From Nocardiopsis quinghaiensis (GTDB lineage Bacteria > Actinomycetota > Actinomycetes > Streptosporangiales > Streptosporangiaceae), in assembly GCF_008638365.1 (NCBI RefSeq), contig NZ_VWVU01000020.1, positions 1-64,000 of the forward strand: DNA of 64,000 nucleotides, in the 5' to 3' direction. The first letter of the stretch is position 1. The number at the start of each line of letters is the position of its first letter. The notes under the pieces were generated by a model. That model was not told the DNA's origin and made no database searches. It saw only the letters and a list, made by a program, of their open reading frames with translations. Shown here one piece after another: positions 8,528 to 17,151 of this stretch. A program made the translations under genes and the position numbers.

Positions 8528-8878
8528 TCAGAGCAGACGCCGCATGCGCAGCAGGTCACCGACGCTGGCGTCCACCCTCACCCGGCGGCCGAACAGGGCC
8601 TTGGCGGCGTCCATGCGGTCCTCGGCCAGCGCCACCAGGTCGTCGCTGTCCACGGTGATCCGCACCTGGGGCCGGGGCGCGGGCCGGCCCGCGGAGCGGT
8701 GGGTCACGTCGACCAGGCCGTCCAGGGTGAGCCGCATGTCGAAGACGGTCTCCAGGTCCGGGACCACCACGCTGAGGGAGCGCTCCCTGATGTGCTTGCG
8801 GCGCTCCTCCTCGGGCTGGGTGAGGATGCGCTGGTTCAGTTTCTCGATACCGGACAGGCACGCGTCGAGGCTGCTCAT
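8528..8878 (-). CDS. SCP2-like sterol-carrier fold small protein
   Basis: A 116-residue protein with an SCP2/alkyl-sulfatase C-domain-like pattern: a helical start, then alternating strands VFDMRLTLDGLVDV and PQVRITVDSDDLVALAED, then AKALFGRRVRVDASVGDLLRMRRLL, which is typical of SCP2 domains. It may bind a lipid; this is inference from the fold. The ATG at 8878 is chosen because the upstream extension reads as non-coding. The gene is 50 bases downstream of the DUF1015 start and on the same strand as it. Confidence 0.7.
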   Translation of the reverse strand: MSSLDACLSGIEKLNQRILTQPEEERRKHIRERSLSVVVPDLETVFDMRLTLDGLVDVTHRSAGRPAPRPQVRITVDSDDLVALAEDRMDAAKALFGRRVRVDASVGDLLRMRRLL

Positions 8879-9076
8879 GGGCACATCATGCCCCAACCGC
8901 CGGAGAACGGAATCCCGGTGCGCCCATCGGGACGAATGGGGCGACCTAGGGAGTTCGCGTGTCAGAGGCCGTTCCTGCCCGGTAGCGTTGGCCACGACCC
9001 CCCGTCGCGTAGTGGCTCCCCCCTCCTGCGCCCTCCTCTTCCACCTTCCGCGGTCTCAGCAAGGAGCACGTGAATC

Positions 9077-9811
9077 ATGGTCGTCGACGCGGTACGCACC
9101 TACCTCGATGCCGCCAATGGCCTTACCGAACTCTCGCGCAAGCAGGCCGTCGCCGCCGCCAAGACCCTGTTGAGGGCCAGCGGCCCGGCCGCTCCCGTGG
9201 CGGGGGAGAACGAGAGCCTGCCGCCGCGGGTGGGGCAGAGCATCCAGGCCCTGGCCGGGGAGCTCATCGAGACCAGCCAGGCCAACCGGGAGGCCATCAC
9301 CGACCTGGTCCGCTCCGAGGTGGAGCGCCAGTTGGAGCGCATGGACGTCGTCCCGCGCGCCGAGCACGAGCGGCTGGCGCGCCGGGTCGCCGAGCTCGAA
9401 CGCCGCCTGGCCGCCCGACACGCGGTCGAGCGCGCCCTGGTCACCACCGGCACCGGGGCGTCCTCACCGGTGCGCGCCGTGGTTCCCGCCGCGTCCTCCG
9501 CTCCCGCCGGCGCCCCGGCCGACGGTTCGGCCCCGGCGGACGAGCCGGCGGCCGCGGAGGAGGCGGCCAGCGCCGAGGGCTCCGGGGCGGGGGACACCCC
9601 GGACACGTCCGCGGACACCGGTGCCGGCGGCGGGGAGGCCCCCGCACGGAAGGGCGGTACCGGCTCCGGCGGCGGGCCCGCGACCGCCGAGAAGCAGACC
9701 ACCGCCAAGAGCAGGCCCCGCACCGCCGCCAAGAACACGCCCAAGACCGCCCGGACGCACTCCGCCGCCAAGCGCACCACCAAGGGCAGGGGCGGCACCA
9801 CGAAGAAGTAG
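9077..9811 (+). CDS. coiled-coil protein with lysine/alanine-rich histone-like tail
   Basis: A 244-residue protein. Residues 1-125 form amphipathic helices resembling phasin or polyhydroxyalkanoate regulators (VVDAVRTYLDAANGLTELSR through AELERRLAARHA). Residues 130-195 are Ala/Pro/Gly/Glu-rich linker. The last 50 residues are a Lys/Thr/Ala-rich basic tail like histone H1 or PhaF tails that bind DNA. Function is unknown; a nucleoid- or granule-associated role is inference. The AGCAAGGAGCACG ribosome site lies just before the ATG. It heads the run towards tlyA-nadK-recN. Confidence 0.75.
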   Translation: MVVDAVRTYLDAANGLTELSRKQAVAAAKTLLRASGPAAPVAGENESLPPRVGQSIQALAGELIETSQANREAITDLVRSEVERQLERMDVVPRAEHERLARRVAELERRLAARHAVERALVTTGTGASSPVRAVVPAASSAPAGAPADGSAPADEPAAAEEAASAEGSGAGDTPDTSADTGAGGGEAPARKGGTGSGGGPATAEKQTTAKSRPRTAAKNTPKTARTHSAAKRTTKGRGGTTKK

Positions 9812-9842
9812 AGTCCGAGCAGCGCGAGCACCCGGGAGAGCC

Positions 9843-10022
9843 ATGGACCCCAAGGAACAGGCCGAGGCACTGGCCGAGCAGACCCTGCGCGGTACCAGGG
9901 AGAGGTTGGAGGCACTGGACTCGGCGCCCACCGTCGAGCACGTCGCGGTCTTCGACACCCTGCACCAGGAGCTGTCCGGGGTACTCGGGGCACTCGACCA
10001 GGACGCGAACACCTCCCGATGA
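9843..10022 (+). CDS. small helical protein upstream of tlyA
   Basis: A 59-residue protein starting MDPKEQAEALAEQTLRGTRE and ending with a second helix (VAVFDTLHQELSGVLGALDQ). GGGAGAG sits just before the ATG, and the gene lies between two real genes on the same strand, 21 bases before tlyA. Small proteins of this type occur at the same position in other actinomycetes. Function unknown. Confidence 0.75.
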   Translation: MDPKEQAEALAEQTLRGTRERLEALDSAPTVEHVAVFDTLHQELSGVLGALDQDANTSR

Positions 10023-10042
10023 CCCCGGTAACCTAGGTGACC

Positions 10043-10843
10043 ATGGCAAAACGCACCCGGCTCGACGCGGAACTCGTCCGCCGCGGGCACGCACGCTCCC
10101 GCGGACACGCCGCCGAGATCATCGAGGGCGGGTTCGTCAAGGTCGCGGGGATGGTGGCCTCCAAGGCCGCCACCCAGGTCGGTCAGGACCAGCCCATCGT
10201 GGTCCGCCCGCCCTCCGACGAACCCCCCTACGTCTCCAGGGGCGCCCGCAAGCTCATCGGTGCCCTGGACGCCTTCGCCCTCGACATCACCGACCGGCGC
10301 GCCCTGGACGCCGGGGCCTCCACCGGCGGGTTCACCGACGTGCTGCTGCGCCGCGGGGCCGCCCACGTCACCGCGGTCGACGTCGGCTACGGCCAGCTCG
10401 CCTGGTCGCTGCGCAGCAACGACCGGGTGCGTGTGATGGAACGGGTCAACGTCCGCGAGCTCACCCCCGAGCAGATCGGCGAACCCCGACCCGACCTCGT
10501 CGTGGGGGACCTGTCGTTCATCTCGTTGCGACTGGTGCTGTCGCCGCTCAGGGGTTGCGTCGCCCCGGAGGCCGACTTCGTGCTCATGGTCAAGCCCCAG
10601 TTCGAGGTGGGCCGGAACCGGGTCGGCGCCGGGGGAGTGGTGCGCGACCCCGGGTTGCGCGCCGAGGCGGTCTCCGACGTCGCCGCCCACGCCCTCACCC
10701 TGGGTCTGGGCACCGTCGGCGTCGCCGCCAGCCCGCTGCCCGGCCCCTCCGGCAATGTCGAGTACTTCCTGTGGATGCGCGCGGACGCCGCGCCCCTGGA
10801 CCCGGCCGCGCTGGCCAGGGCCGTGGAGGAGGGACCGCGTTAG
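10043..10843 (+). CDS. tlyA: TlyA family rRNA 2'-O-ribose methyltransferase
   Basis: A 266-residue enzyme with an N-terminal S4 RNA-binding domain (RLDAELVRRGHARSRGHAAE and VASKAATQVG) and a Rossmann methyltransferase domain (ALDAGASTGGFTDVLLRRGA is the SAM loop; VVGDLSFISLRLVL the catalytic strand). TlyA methylates cytidines in 16S and 23S rRNA and makes mycobacteria sensitive to capreomycin. The ATG at 10043 is preferred over the GTG six bases upstream because TAGGTGA would serve as its ribosome site. Confidence 0.92.
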   Translation: MAKRTRLDAELVRRGHARSRGHAAEIIEGGFVKVAGMVASKAATQVGQDQPIVVRPPSDEPPYVSRGARKLIGALDAFALDITDRRALDAGASTGGFTDVLLRRGAAHVTAVDVGYGQLAWSLRSNDRVRVMERVNVRELTPEQIGEPRPDLVVGDLSFISLRLVLSPLRGCVAPEADFVLMVKPQFEVGRNRVGAGGVVRDPGLRAEAVSDVAAHALTLGLGTVGVAASPLPGPSGNVEYFLWMRADAAPLDPAALARAVEEGPR

Positions 10844-10954
10844 CGATCGTGGCACCGTGTCGCAGGAGTCCGGTAACGTGACCCGGCCGGGGCGGCGAAC
10901 GCCTCCGGCCAGCACTCAGACCTCCCGTCGGGGAGCGAACGTAAGGGGGCGGCG

Positions 10955-11881
10955 ATGACCAGCGGACGCAGTGTTCTCCTGCTGGCCCACACCGGTCGGC
11001 CCGCGGCGGTACGCAGCGCACAGTTGGTCCACGAACGCCTCAGCCGTGCCGGTCTGACCGTGCGCATGCTCAAGAACGAGGTCGAGGAACTGGCGGGGGA
11101 GGGCTGCGTGCTCTCCCCGATCGAGGTCGTCGCGCCGGCCGGTGCCGCCGAGGGCGCCGAACTGGTCATGGTGCTCGGCGGCGACGGCACCCTGTTGCGG
11201 GCCGCCGAGACGGCGCGTCCGGCCGGGGTGCCTCTGCTGGGGGTGAACCTGGGCCACGTCGGCTTCCTCGCCGAGGCCGAACGCGAGGACCTCGGCGAGA
11301 CCGTGCGCAACGTCGTCAACCGCGACTACGACGTCGAGGAGCGCATGACCCTGGACGTGGCGGTCTTCAACGGGGGCCGCGGTGACTCGGCCCCGCCCGT
11401 GCGGACCTGGGCGCTCAACGACGCGACCCTGGAGAAGGGCGAGGCCCGCCGCATCCTGGAGACCGTCCTGGAGATAGACGACCGTCCGCTGTCACGGTGG
11501 GCCTGCGACGGGGTGGTGTGCGCGACCCCCACGGGCTCGACGGCGCACGCCTTCTCCGCGGGGGGCCCGGTGGTGTGGCCGGACGTGGAAGCGCTGCTGG
11601 TCGTGCCGATCAGCGCGCACGCCCTGTTCGCCCGGCCCATGGTGGTGGGCCCCCGGGCCACGGTGGCCCTGGAGGTGGTCCCGAACACGGCGCCGGGCGT
11701 GCTCTGGTGCGACGGACGGCGTATGGTCGAATTGCCCGCCGGGGCACGAATCGAGATCACCCGTGCCGATACGCCGGTTCGGCTGGCCCGTTTGCACCGG
11801 GCGCCGTTCACCGACCGGCTGGTGGCCAAGTTCGGGCTGCCGGTCTCGGGCTGGCGGGGTCGGGGCGAGCACGGCCGCTGA
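10955..11881 (+). CDS. nadK: NAD kinase
   Basis: A 308-residue ATP-NAD kinase that makes NADP. The family signature GGDGTLLRAAE is in the first third, followed by GVNLGHVGFLAE, the NE/D motif in WALNDATLEKG, and CDGVVCATPTGSTAHAFSAGGP. The length is normal. The ATG at 10955 is preceded by GTAAGGGGGCGGCG. The order tlyA-nadK-recN is conserved in actinomycetes, and the genes are probably cotranscribed. Confidence 0.95.
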   Translation: MTSGRSVLLLAHTGRPAAVRSAQLVHERLSRAGLTVRMLKNEVEELAGEGCVLSPIEVVAPAGAAEGAELVMVLGGDGTLLRAAETARPAGVPLLGVNLGHVGFLAEAEREDLGETVRNVVNRDYDVEERMTLDVAVFNGGRGDSAPPVRTWALNDATLEKGEARRILETVLEIDDRPLSRWACDGVVCATPTGSTAHAFSAGGPVVWPDVEALLVVPISAHALFARPMVVGPRATVALEVVPNTAPGVLWCDGRRMVELPAGARIEITRADTPVRLARLHRAPFTDRLVAKFGLPVSGWRGRGEHGR

Positions 11882-11964
11882 CCGGGACCGGGTGTCCTGG
11901 CAGGCCGTGCACGCGTGTGGGTACGCACGTGGAGGAGTGGCGTCAACTATCAGGAGAGGGACCG

Positions 11965-13674
11965 GTGCTCGAAGAAGTCCGCATCCAGGGACTCGGGGTC
12001 ATTGACGACGCCGTTTTGGAGTTGTCACCGGGGCTGACCGTCGTCACTGGTGAGACCGGCGCGGGAAAGACCATGGTCGTCACCGGGCTCGGGCTGCTCT
12101 TCGGCGGTCGCGCCGATCCCCAGCGCGTGCGCCCGGGCGCCGACCGGGCCGTGGTGGAGGGGAGGCTGACCGTGCCTTCCGCTGGCCGGGTGGCCGCCCG
12201 GGTACTGGAGGCCGGCGGTGACATCGACGACGACGTCCTCATCCTCACGCGCGCGGTCTCGGCCGAGGGCCGTTCACGCGCCACCATGGGCGGTCGCTCC
12301 GCCCCGGTGAGCCTGCTCGCCTACCTGGCCGACGACCTGGTGGCGGTGCACGGCCAGTCCGACCAGCAGCGCCTGCTGCGCACCGACCGGCAGCGCTCCT
12401 CCCTGGACCGCTTCGCCGGTGACCAGCTGTCGAAGGCGCTCAAGCAGTACACGGTGGCCTACCGGCGCCACCGCGAGGTGTCGGCGGAGCTGGAGGAGCT
12501 GGTGGAGCGGGCGCGCGAGCGCGCCCAGGAGGCCGACATGCTCCGGTTCGGGGCGGAGGAGATCGCCGCCGCCGAGCCCCTGCCGGGCGAGGACACCGAA
12601 CTACTGGCGGAGGAGACGCGGCTGGCGCACGCCGACAGCCTGCGCGTGGCGGCCACCACCGCGCACGAGGCGCTGGCCGGGGACCCGGCCTCGGACGTGG
12701 AGATCGACGTGGCCGCCCTGCTCGCGGCGGCCCGGCAGGCCGTGTCGGCGGTGCGCGAGCACGACTCCGAACTGGCAGCGATCGGCGACCGTCTGGACGA
12801 GGCTTCCTACATCCTCGCCGACGCCGCCACCGAGCTGGCCTCCTACGCCGAGTCCGTGGACGCCGATCCGGCACGCCTGGCCGAGATCCAGGAGCGCCGG
12901 GCGCTGCTCACCTCGCTCTCGCGCAAGTACGGCGGGAGCACCGACGAGGTGCTGGCCTGGGCCGAGAACGCGGTCAAGCGGCTGACCGACCTGGAGGGCG
13001 ACGACGAGCACATCGACGAGTTGCGCGACGAGGTCGAGGAACTGCGTGAGCGCATGGACCGGACCGCCGCCGAGCTGACCCGCATCCGGACCGAGGCCGC
13101 CGAGCGCTTCGGCGGCGCGGTCACCGATGAGCTGACCGCGCTGGCCATGCCGCACGCCAGCGTGAGCGTGCGGATCACCACGGGCGAGGAGTTCGGCCAG
13201 TACGGTCGCGACGAGGTCGAGCTGCTGCTGGCCCCGCACCCCAGCTCCCCGCCGCTGGCCCTGCACAAGGGTGCCTCCGGCGGTGAGCTCTCACGCGTGA
13301 TGCTGGCCATCGAGGTGGTCTTCGCCGGTGCCGACCCGGTACCCACCTTCGTCTTCGACGAGGTCGACGCGGGCGTGGGCGGCAAGGCCGCGGTGGAGAT
13401 CGGTCGCCGCCTGGCCCGCCTGGCCCAGCGCGCCCAGGTCATCGTGGTCACCCACCTGCCGCAGGTCGCGGCCTTCGCCGACGCCCACCTGGTGGTGGAG
13501 AAGTCCACCGAGGGCCTGGTCACCGAGAGCGGCGTGGTACGGCTGGACCGCGCGGGCCGGGTCCGCGAGCTGTCGCGGATGCTGGCGGGCCTGGAGGACT
13601 CCGAACTCGGCCGCGCCCACGCCGAGGAACTGCTCACCAACGCCGACCCGGAGCGCGCCTACCCGGCCGCCTGA
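11965..13674 (+). CDS. recN: DNA repair protein RecN
   Basis: A 569-residue SMC-like ATPase acting in double-strand break repair. Walker A is GETGAGKT near residue 30, the two central coiled-coil arms run from about 150 to 360 (many E/R-rich heptads), and the C-terminal ABC part has GASGGELSRVMLA signature and the Walker B FDEVDAGVGG. The GTG at 11965 has AGGAGAGGG immediately upstream. No clear LexA box is seen before it. Confidence 0.95.
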   Translation: MLEEVRIQGLGVIDDAVLELSPGLTVVTGETGAGKTMVVTGLGLLFGGRADPQRVRPGADRAVVEGRLTVPSAGRVAARVLEAGGDIDDDVLILTRAVSAEGRSRATMGGRSAPVSLLAYLADDLVAVHGQSDQQRLLRTDRQRSSLDRFAGDQLSKALKQYTVAYRRHREVSAELEELVERARERAQEADMLRFGAEEIAAAEPLPGEDTELLAEETRLAHADSLRVAATTAHEALAGDPASDVEIDVAALLAAARQAVSAVREHDSELAAIGDRLDEASYILADAATELASYAESVDADPARLAEIQERRALLTSLSRKYGGSTDEVLAWAENAVKRLTDLEGDDEHIDELRDEVEELRERMDRTAAELTRIRTEAAERFGGAVTDELTALAMPHASVSVRITTGEEFGQYGRDEVELLLAPHPSSPPLALHKGASGGELSRVMLAIEVVFAGADPVPTFVFDEVDAGVGGKAAVEIGRRLARLAQRAQVIVVTHLPQVAAFADAHLVVEKSTEGLVTESGVVRLDRAGRVRELSRMLAGLEDSELGRAHAEELLTNADPERAYPAA

Positions 13675-13843
13675 CCAGGGCCGCCGTCGCTGCCCATCGC
13701 GGATGTGTGACACGGGAGCCTTTGGGGGTAGGGCCCGCCACAGGGCCGCCGCCGACGTTTTGTGTGAGGCGAAGGCGGGACCCCGCCCATGAACACGCCG
13801 ATCTCACAGGTGTTATAACTCTCCGCAGTAGAGTTCTGACAGT

Positions 13844-15058
13844 ATGCCAGCGATGAAGGTATCGGATGCGCTCAGCGCCACAGTCATGCGGTTCCGCCGC
13901 ACCCGTGCGGACGCTCCCACAGGGCTGCTCGCGCCCGTCCGCTCGGACCGGCGCACCAAGAACCTGACCAAACGCCTACGTCCGGGCGACATCGCGGTCA
14001 TCGACCACGTCGACCTGGACCGTGTCAGCGCCGAGGCGCTGGTGGGCTGCGGCGTGTCCGCGGTGCTCAACGTCGCCACGAGCATCAGCGGCCGCTATCC
14101 CAACCAGGGGCCGGAGATGATCGTCGAGGCGGGCATCCCCCTGGTCGACGACGTCGACCCGGAGGTCTTCACCCGGGTCCGCGACGGCGAGCGGCTCCGC
14201 CTGGAGGGCGCCACCCTGTACCGCGGCGACGAGGTCGTCGCCCGCGGCACCCTCCAGGACTCCGTGACCGTCGGCGCCGCGATGACCGAGGCCCGCGCCG
14301 GGCTCGCCATCCAGCTGGAGGCCTTCGCGGCCAACACCATGGCCTACCTCCAGCACGAGCGGGACCTGCTCCTGGACGGCATCGGGATCCCCTCCATCGA
14401 GACCGACATGGAGGGCCGCCACGTCCTCATCGTGGTCCGCGGCTACCACTACCGGGAGGACATCGCGGCCCTGCGGCCCTACATCCGGGAGTTCCACCCG
14501 GTCATCATCGCCGTGGACGGCGGGGCGGACGCGGTCATGGAGGCCGGGTACCGGCCCGACATCATCGTCGGCGACTTCGACTCGGTGTCCGACCACGCGC
14601 TCGCCAGCGGGGCCGAACTGGTCGTGCACGCCTACCGGGACGGCCGGGCGCCGGGCCTGCCCAGACTCACCGACCTGGGGCACAACGCGGTCGTCTTCCC
14701 CGCGACCGGTACCAGCGAGGACGTGGCGATGATGCTCGCCGACGGTACGGGCGCCGCGCTCATCGTGGCGGTGGGCACCCACGCCACCCTGGAGGAGTTC
14801 CTCGACAAGGGCCGTTCGGGGATGGCCAGCACCTTCCTGACCCGTCTGCGGGTGGGGGGCAAGCTCGTCGACGCCAAGGGCGTCAGCCGCCTGTACCGCG
14901 CGCGCATCTCCCCCTGGGCGCTGCTCGGACTGGTCGCCGCCTGCCTGCTCACCATCGTGGTCGCCGCCTACAGCTCACCGGCGGGCCAGGTCTACCTCAC
15001 CTTTCTCGCGGCGCGCTGGGACGCGTTCTCCTACTGGCTGACGGGGCTGCTGACGTGA
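13844..15058 (+). CDS. steA: SteA, cytokinetic-ring-associated protein
   Basis: A 404-residue protein of the SteA family (Rv1697-like). The middle resembles a thiamin pyrophosphokinase catalytic domain (AVDGGADAVMEAGYRPDIIVGDFDSVSD), and one transmembrane helix lies near residues 360-385. In Corynebacterium, SteA and SteB act together at the septum and control peptidoglycan hydrolysis by RipA. The next gene, steB, overlaps its stop, supporting the pairing. The ATG at 13844 is used; ATG at 13853 is also possible. A TATAAC element lies about 30 bases upstream. Confidence 0.88.
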   Translation: MPAMKVSDALSATVMRFRRTRADAPTGLLAPVRSDRRTKNLTKRLRPGDIAVIDHVDLDRVSAEALVGCGVSAVLNVATSISGRYPNQGPEMIVEAGIPLVDDVDPEVFTRVRDGERLRLEGATLYRGDEVVARGTLQDSVTVGAAMTEARAGLAIQLEAFAANTMAYLQHERDLLLDGIGIPSIETDMEGRHVLIVVRGYHYREDIAALRPYIREFHPVIIAVDGGADAVMEAGYRPDIIVGDFDSVSDHALASGAELVVHAYRDGRAPGLPRLTDLGHNAVVFPATGTSEDVAMMLADGTGAALIVAVGTHATLEEFLDKGRSGMASTFLTRLRVGGKLVDAKGVSRLYRARISPWALLGLVAACLLTIVVAAYSSPAGQVYLTFLAARWDAFSYWLTGLLT

Positions 15059-16227
15059 TCGATTTCCGCTATCACCTGGTGTCCATCATCGCGGTGTTCC
15101 TCGCGCTCACCGTGGGGCTCGTCCTGGGCACCACCATGCTCCAGGACCCACTGCTCAACACACTGCAGTCCGAGACCTCCGACCTGCGCGGTCAGACCGA
15201 GGACCTGCGCACCGAGCGCGATGTCGCCGACAAGGTCAACGCCGGTGCCGACGAGATGGCCGAGGCGGTCTCGAAGGACATGCTCGACGGTCTCCTCACC
15301 GACCTGGGCGTGGTCGTGGTGGCCGCGCCCGGCGCCGACCAGAAGATGACCGACGCCCTGGTCAAGCGCGTGGAGGAGGCGGACGGCGAGGTCGTCGGCC
15401 GGATCCAGATCACCGGGGCGTTCCTGGAGGGCGACAAGGCCACGTTCGTCGACGAGCTGTCCCTGCAGATCGCCCACGAACCCGGGGACCTCACCGGCAG
15501 CCCCTACGAGAAGGCGGGCGCCGAGATCGGCCGCGCGCTGGCCGTCACCGAGGAGGACGAGGACACCGGTACCGAGGGCGGGACGGAGCCCGGCACCGCG
15601 GAGGACTCCGGAGGGGACACCGGGTCCGACGGGGCCTCCGACGCCGCGTCGGACGGGGAGGAGGACGGAGGAAGCGGCGACGGGAAGAGCGGCTACGACC
15701 CCGAGGCCGTCCTGGATGCCTTCTCCGAGGGCGGTCTGATCACGGTCGAGGACGATCCCGCCGGGGCGGCCGACGCCGTGCTCTTCGTCGCGCCCGCGGC
15801 CGGCGCCTCGCACGGCGGCGACGACCCGGAGGCGGCCAACGCCGTGCTGGGCACCCTCACCGCCGCCCTGCACGAGGAGGTCGACGCCGTCGCCGTGGCC
15901 GGTGACGGTCCCTCCGCGCGGGGCGACGGGATGCTCGCGCAGGCGCGTGCCCAGGAGTCGGCGTTCGCCACGGTGGACGTGGCCGGACGCCCCATGGGCG
16001 AGATCATCACGATCCTGGCCCTGGCCGAGAACCTGGAGCAGGGCGGGGGAGCCTACGGCATCGGTGAGAGGGTCCGGGGCTTCCTGCCCGACCCGCTGCC
16101 CGACCGTATCGAGTCCTCCGACGAGGAGCCTTCCGACGAGAGGTCCTCCGACGGAGGGGGCGCCGCCGGATCGGGAGGCGACGGCGGCGCCGCCGAGGTC
16201 CGCCGCACCAACCAGGACGGGAAGTGA
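15055..16227 (+). CDS. steB: SteB / MctB-like membrane-anchored protein (DUF3186 copper transporter family)
   Basis: A 390-residue protein with one N-terminal membrane anchor (VSIIAVFLALTVGLVLGTTM) directly after IDFRYHLV, a family hallmark, then a coiled coil (about 40-80) and an extracytoplasmic domain. The Mycobacterium homolog Rv1698 was described as the copper channel MctB, and the Corynebacterium one as SteB, partner of SteA. An acidic, Gly/Asp/Glu-rich stretch around 160-215 is an insertion typical of high-GC species. The GTG/ATG overlap with steA indicates translational coupling. Confidence 0.85.
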   Translation: MIDFRYHLVSIIAVFLALTVGLVLGTTMLQDPLLNTLQSETSDLRGQTEDLRTERDVADKVNAGADEMAEAVSKDMLDGLLTDLGVVVVAAPGADQKMTDALVKRVEEADGEVVGRIQITGAFLEGDKATFVDELSLQIAHEPGDLTGSPYEKAGAEIGRALAVTEEDEDTGTEGGTEPGTAEDSGGDTGSDGASDAASDGEEDGGSGDGKSGYDPEAVLDAFSEGGLITVEDDPAGAADAVLFVAPAAGASHGGDDPEAANAVLGTLTAALHEEVDAVAVAGDGPSARGDGMLAQARAQESAFATVDVAGRPMGEIITILALAENLEQGGGAYGIGERVRGFLPDPLPDRIESSDEEPSDERSSDGGGAAGSGGDGGAAEVRRTNQDGK

Positions 16228-17141
16228 CGCCTGTGACGGCACTCGTCCCCCGCCCGGCCCCCTCCTTCGCGCCCCTCCTGTTCCAGGGGCTGACCGGCGC
16301 CCTGGTCGGCGCGGCGGCGGCCTCCACCGCCTACGCCCTGCTCACCCGCCGCCCCGCCGTGCCGGACGGTGGCGTGGGGCGCCCCGCGCCACGTAGCGCC
16401 CCGGACGGTCCCCGACCCGCTCCCCCCGGCAGCTGGCAGCGCACCAACTTCCGCGGCCGCACCGTCACCCTCCACCAGGGCACCGCCCTGGCCTGCGGGG
16501 TGTGCGCGGCCACCGCCCTCGTGCCCGGTCCGGACCCGCGCGTGCGCGCCGCCTCCGCGCTGGCCGCGGCGGGCGCCGCCGCCTTCGGCGTCTACGACGA
16601 CCTGGCGGGCTCGGCGCGGGCACGCGGGCTGCGCGGACACCTGGGCGCGCTCGCGCGGGGACGGGTCACCACCGGCATGGTCAAGGTGGCGGGCATCGGC
16701 GCCACCGGGATCGCCGCCGCCCGCCTGCTGCGCCGCTCCCCGCTGGACACCGTCCTGGACGGGGCGCTCATCGCCGCCAGCGCCAACCTGCTCAACCTGT
16801 TCGACCTGCGCCCCGGCCGCGCCGCCAAGGTCGCCCTGCTCGCCGCGGCCCCCGCCCTGGCCTCCCCGGCCGCACCGCTGCTGGGCCCCGTCGTGGGCGC
16901 CTCGGCGGTGTTGCTGCCCGACGAGCTCGCGGAGCGCTGCATGCTCGGTGACGCGGGCGCCAACGCCCTCGGCGCCGCCCTGGGCGCCGCGGCGGCGGCG
17001 CGGGCTCCGCGACCGCTGCGCGCGGCCCTGCTCGGCGGGGCGGTCGCCCTGACCCTGGCCAGTGAGCGTGTCAGCTTCTCCCGCGTCATCGACCGCGTCC
17101 CGGTCCTGCGTCGCCTCGACCGGTGGGGCACGCGCGAGTGA
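16224..17141 (+). CDS. MraY/WecA-like polyprenyl-phosphate sugar-phosphate transferase
   Basis: A 305-residue very hydrophobic, Ala-rich membrane protein with about eight or nine helices. It retains diverged marks of the glycosyltransferase 4 (MraY/WecA) family: FGVYDDLAGS for the Mg-binding Asp pair, ANLLNLFDLRPGRA for the N-x-x-N-L-x-D motif, and LGDAGANALGAALG for GD(T/S)GS. It probably moves a sugar-1-phosphate onto undecaprenyl phosphate, but it is short and diverged, so activity is inference. The GTG at 16224 overlaps the steB stop. Neighbours (SteAB, MurJ-like, GT4) point to envelope glycan assembly. Confidence 0.75.
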   Translation: MTPVTALVPRPAPSFAPLLFQGLTGALVGAAAASTAYALLTRRPAVPDGGVGRPAPRSAPDGPRPAPPGSWQRTNFRGRTVTLHQGTALACGVCAATALVPGPDPRVRAASALAAAGAAAFGVYDDLAGSARARGLRGHLGALARGRVTTGMVKVAGIGATGIAAARLLRRSPLDTVLDGALIAASANLLNLFDLRPGRAAKVALLAAAPALASPAAPLLGPVVGASAVLLPDELAERCMLGDAGANALGAALGAAAAARAPRPLRAALLGGAVALTLASERVSFSRVIDRVPVLRRLDRWGTRE

Positions 17142-17151
17142 GGCGGCCACG

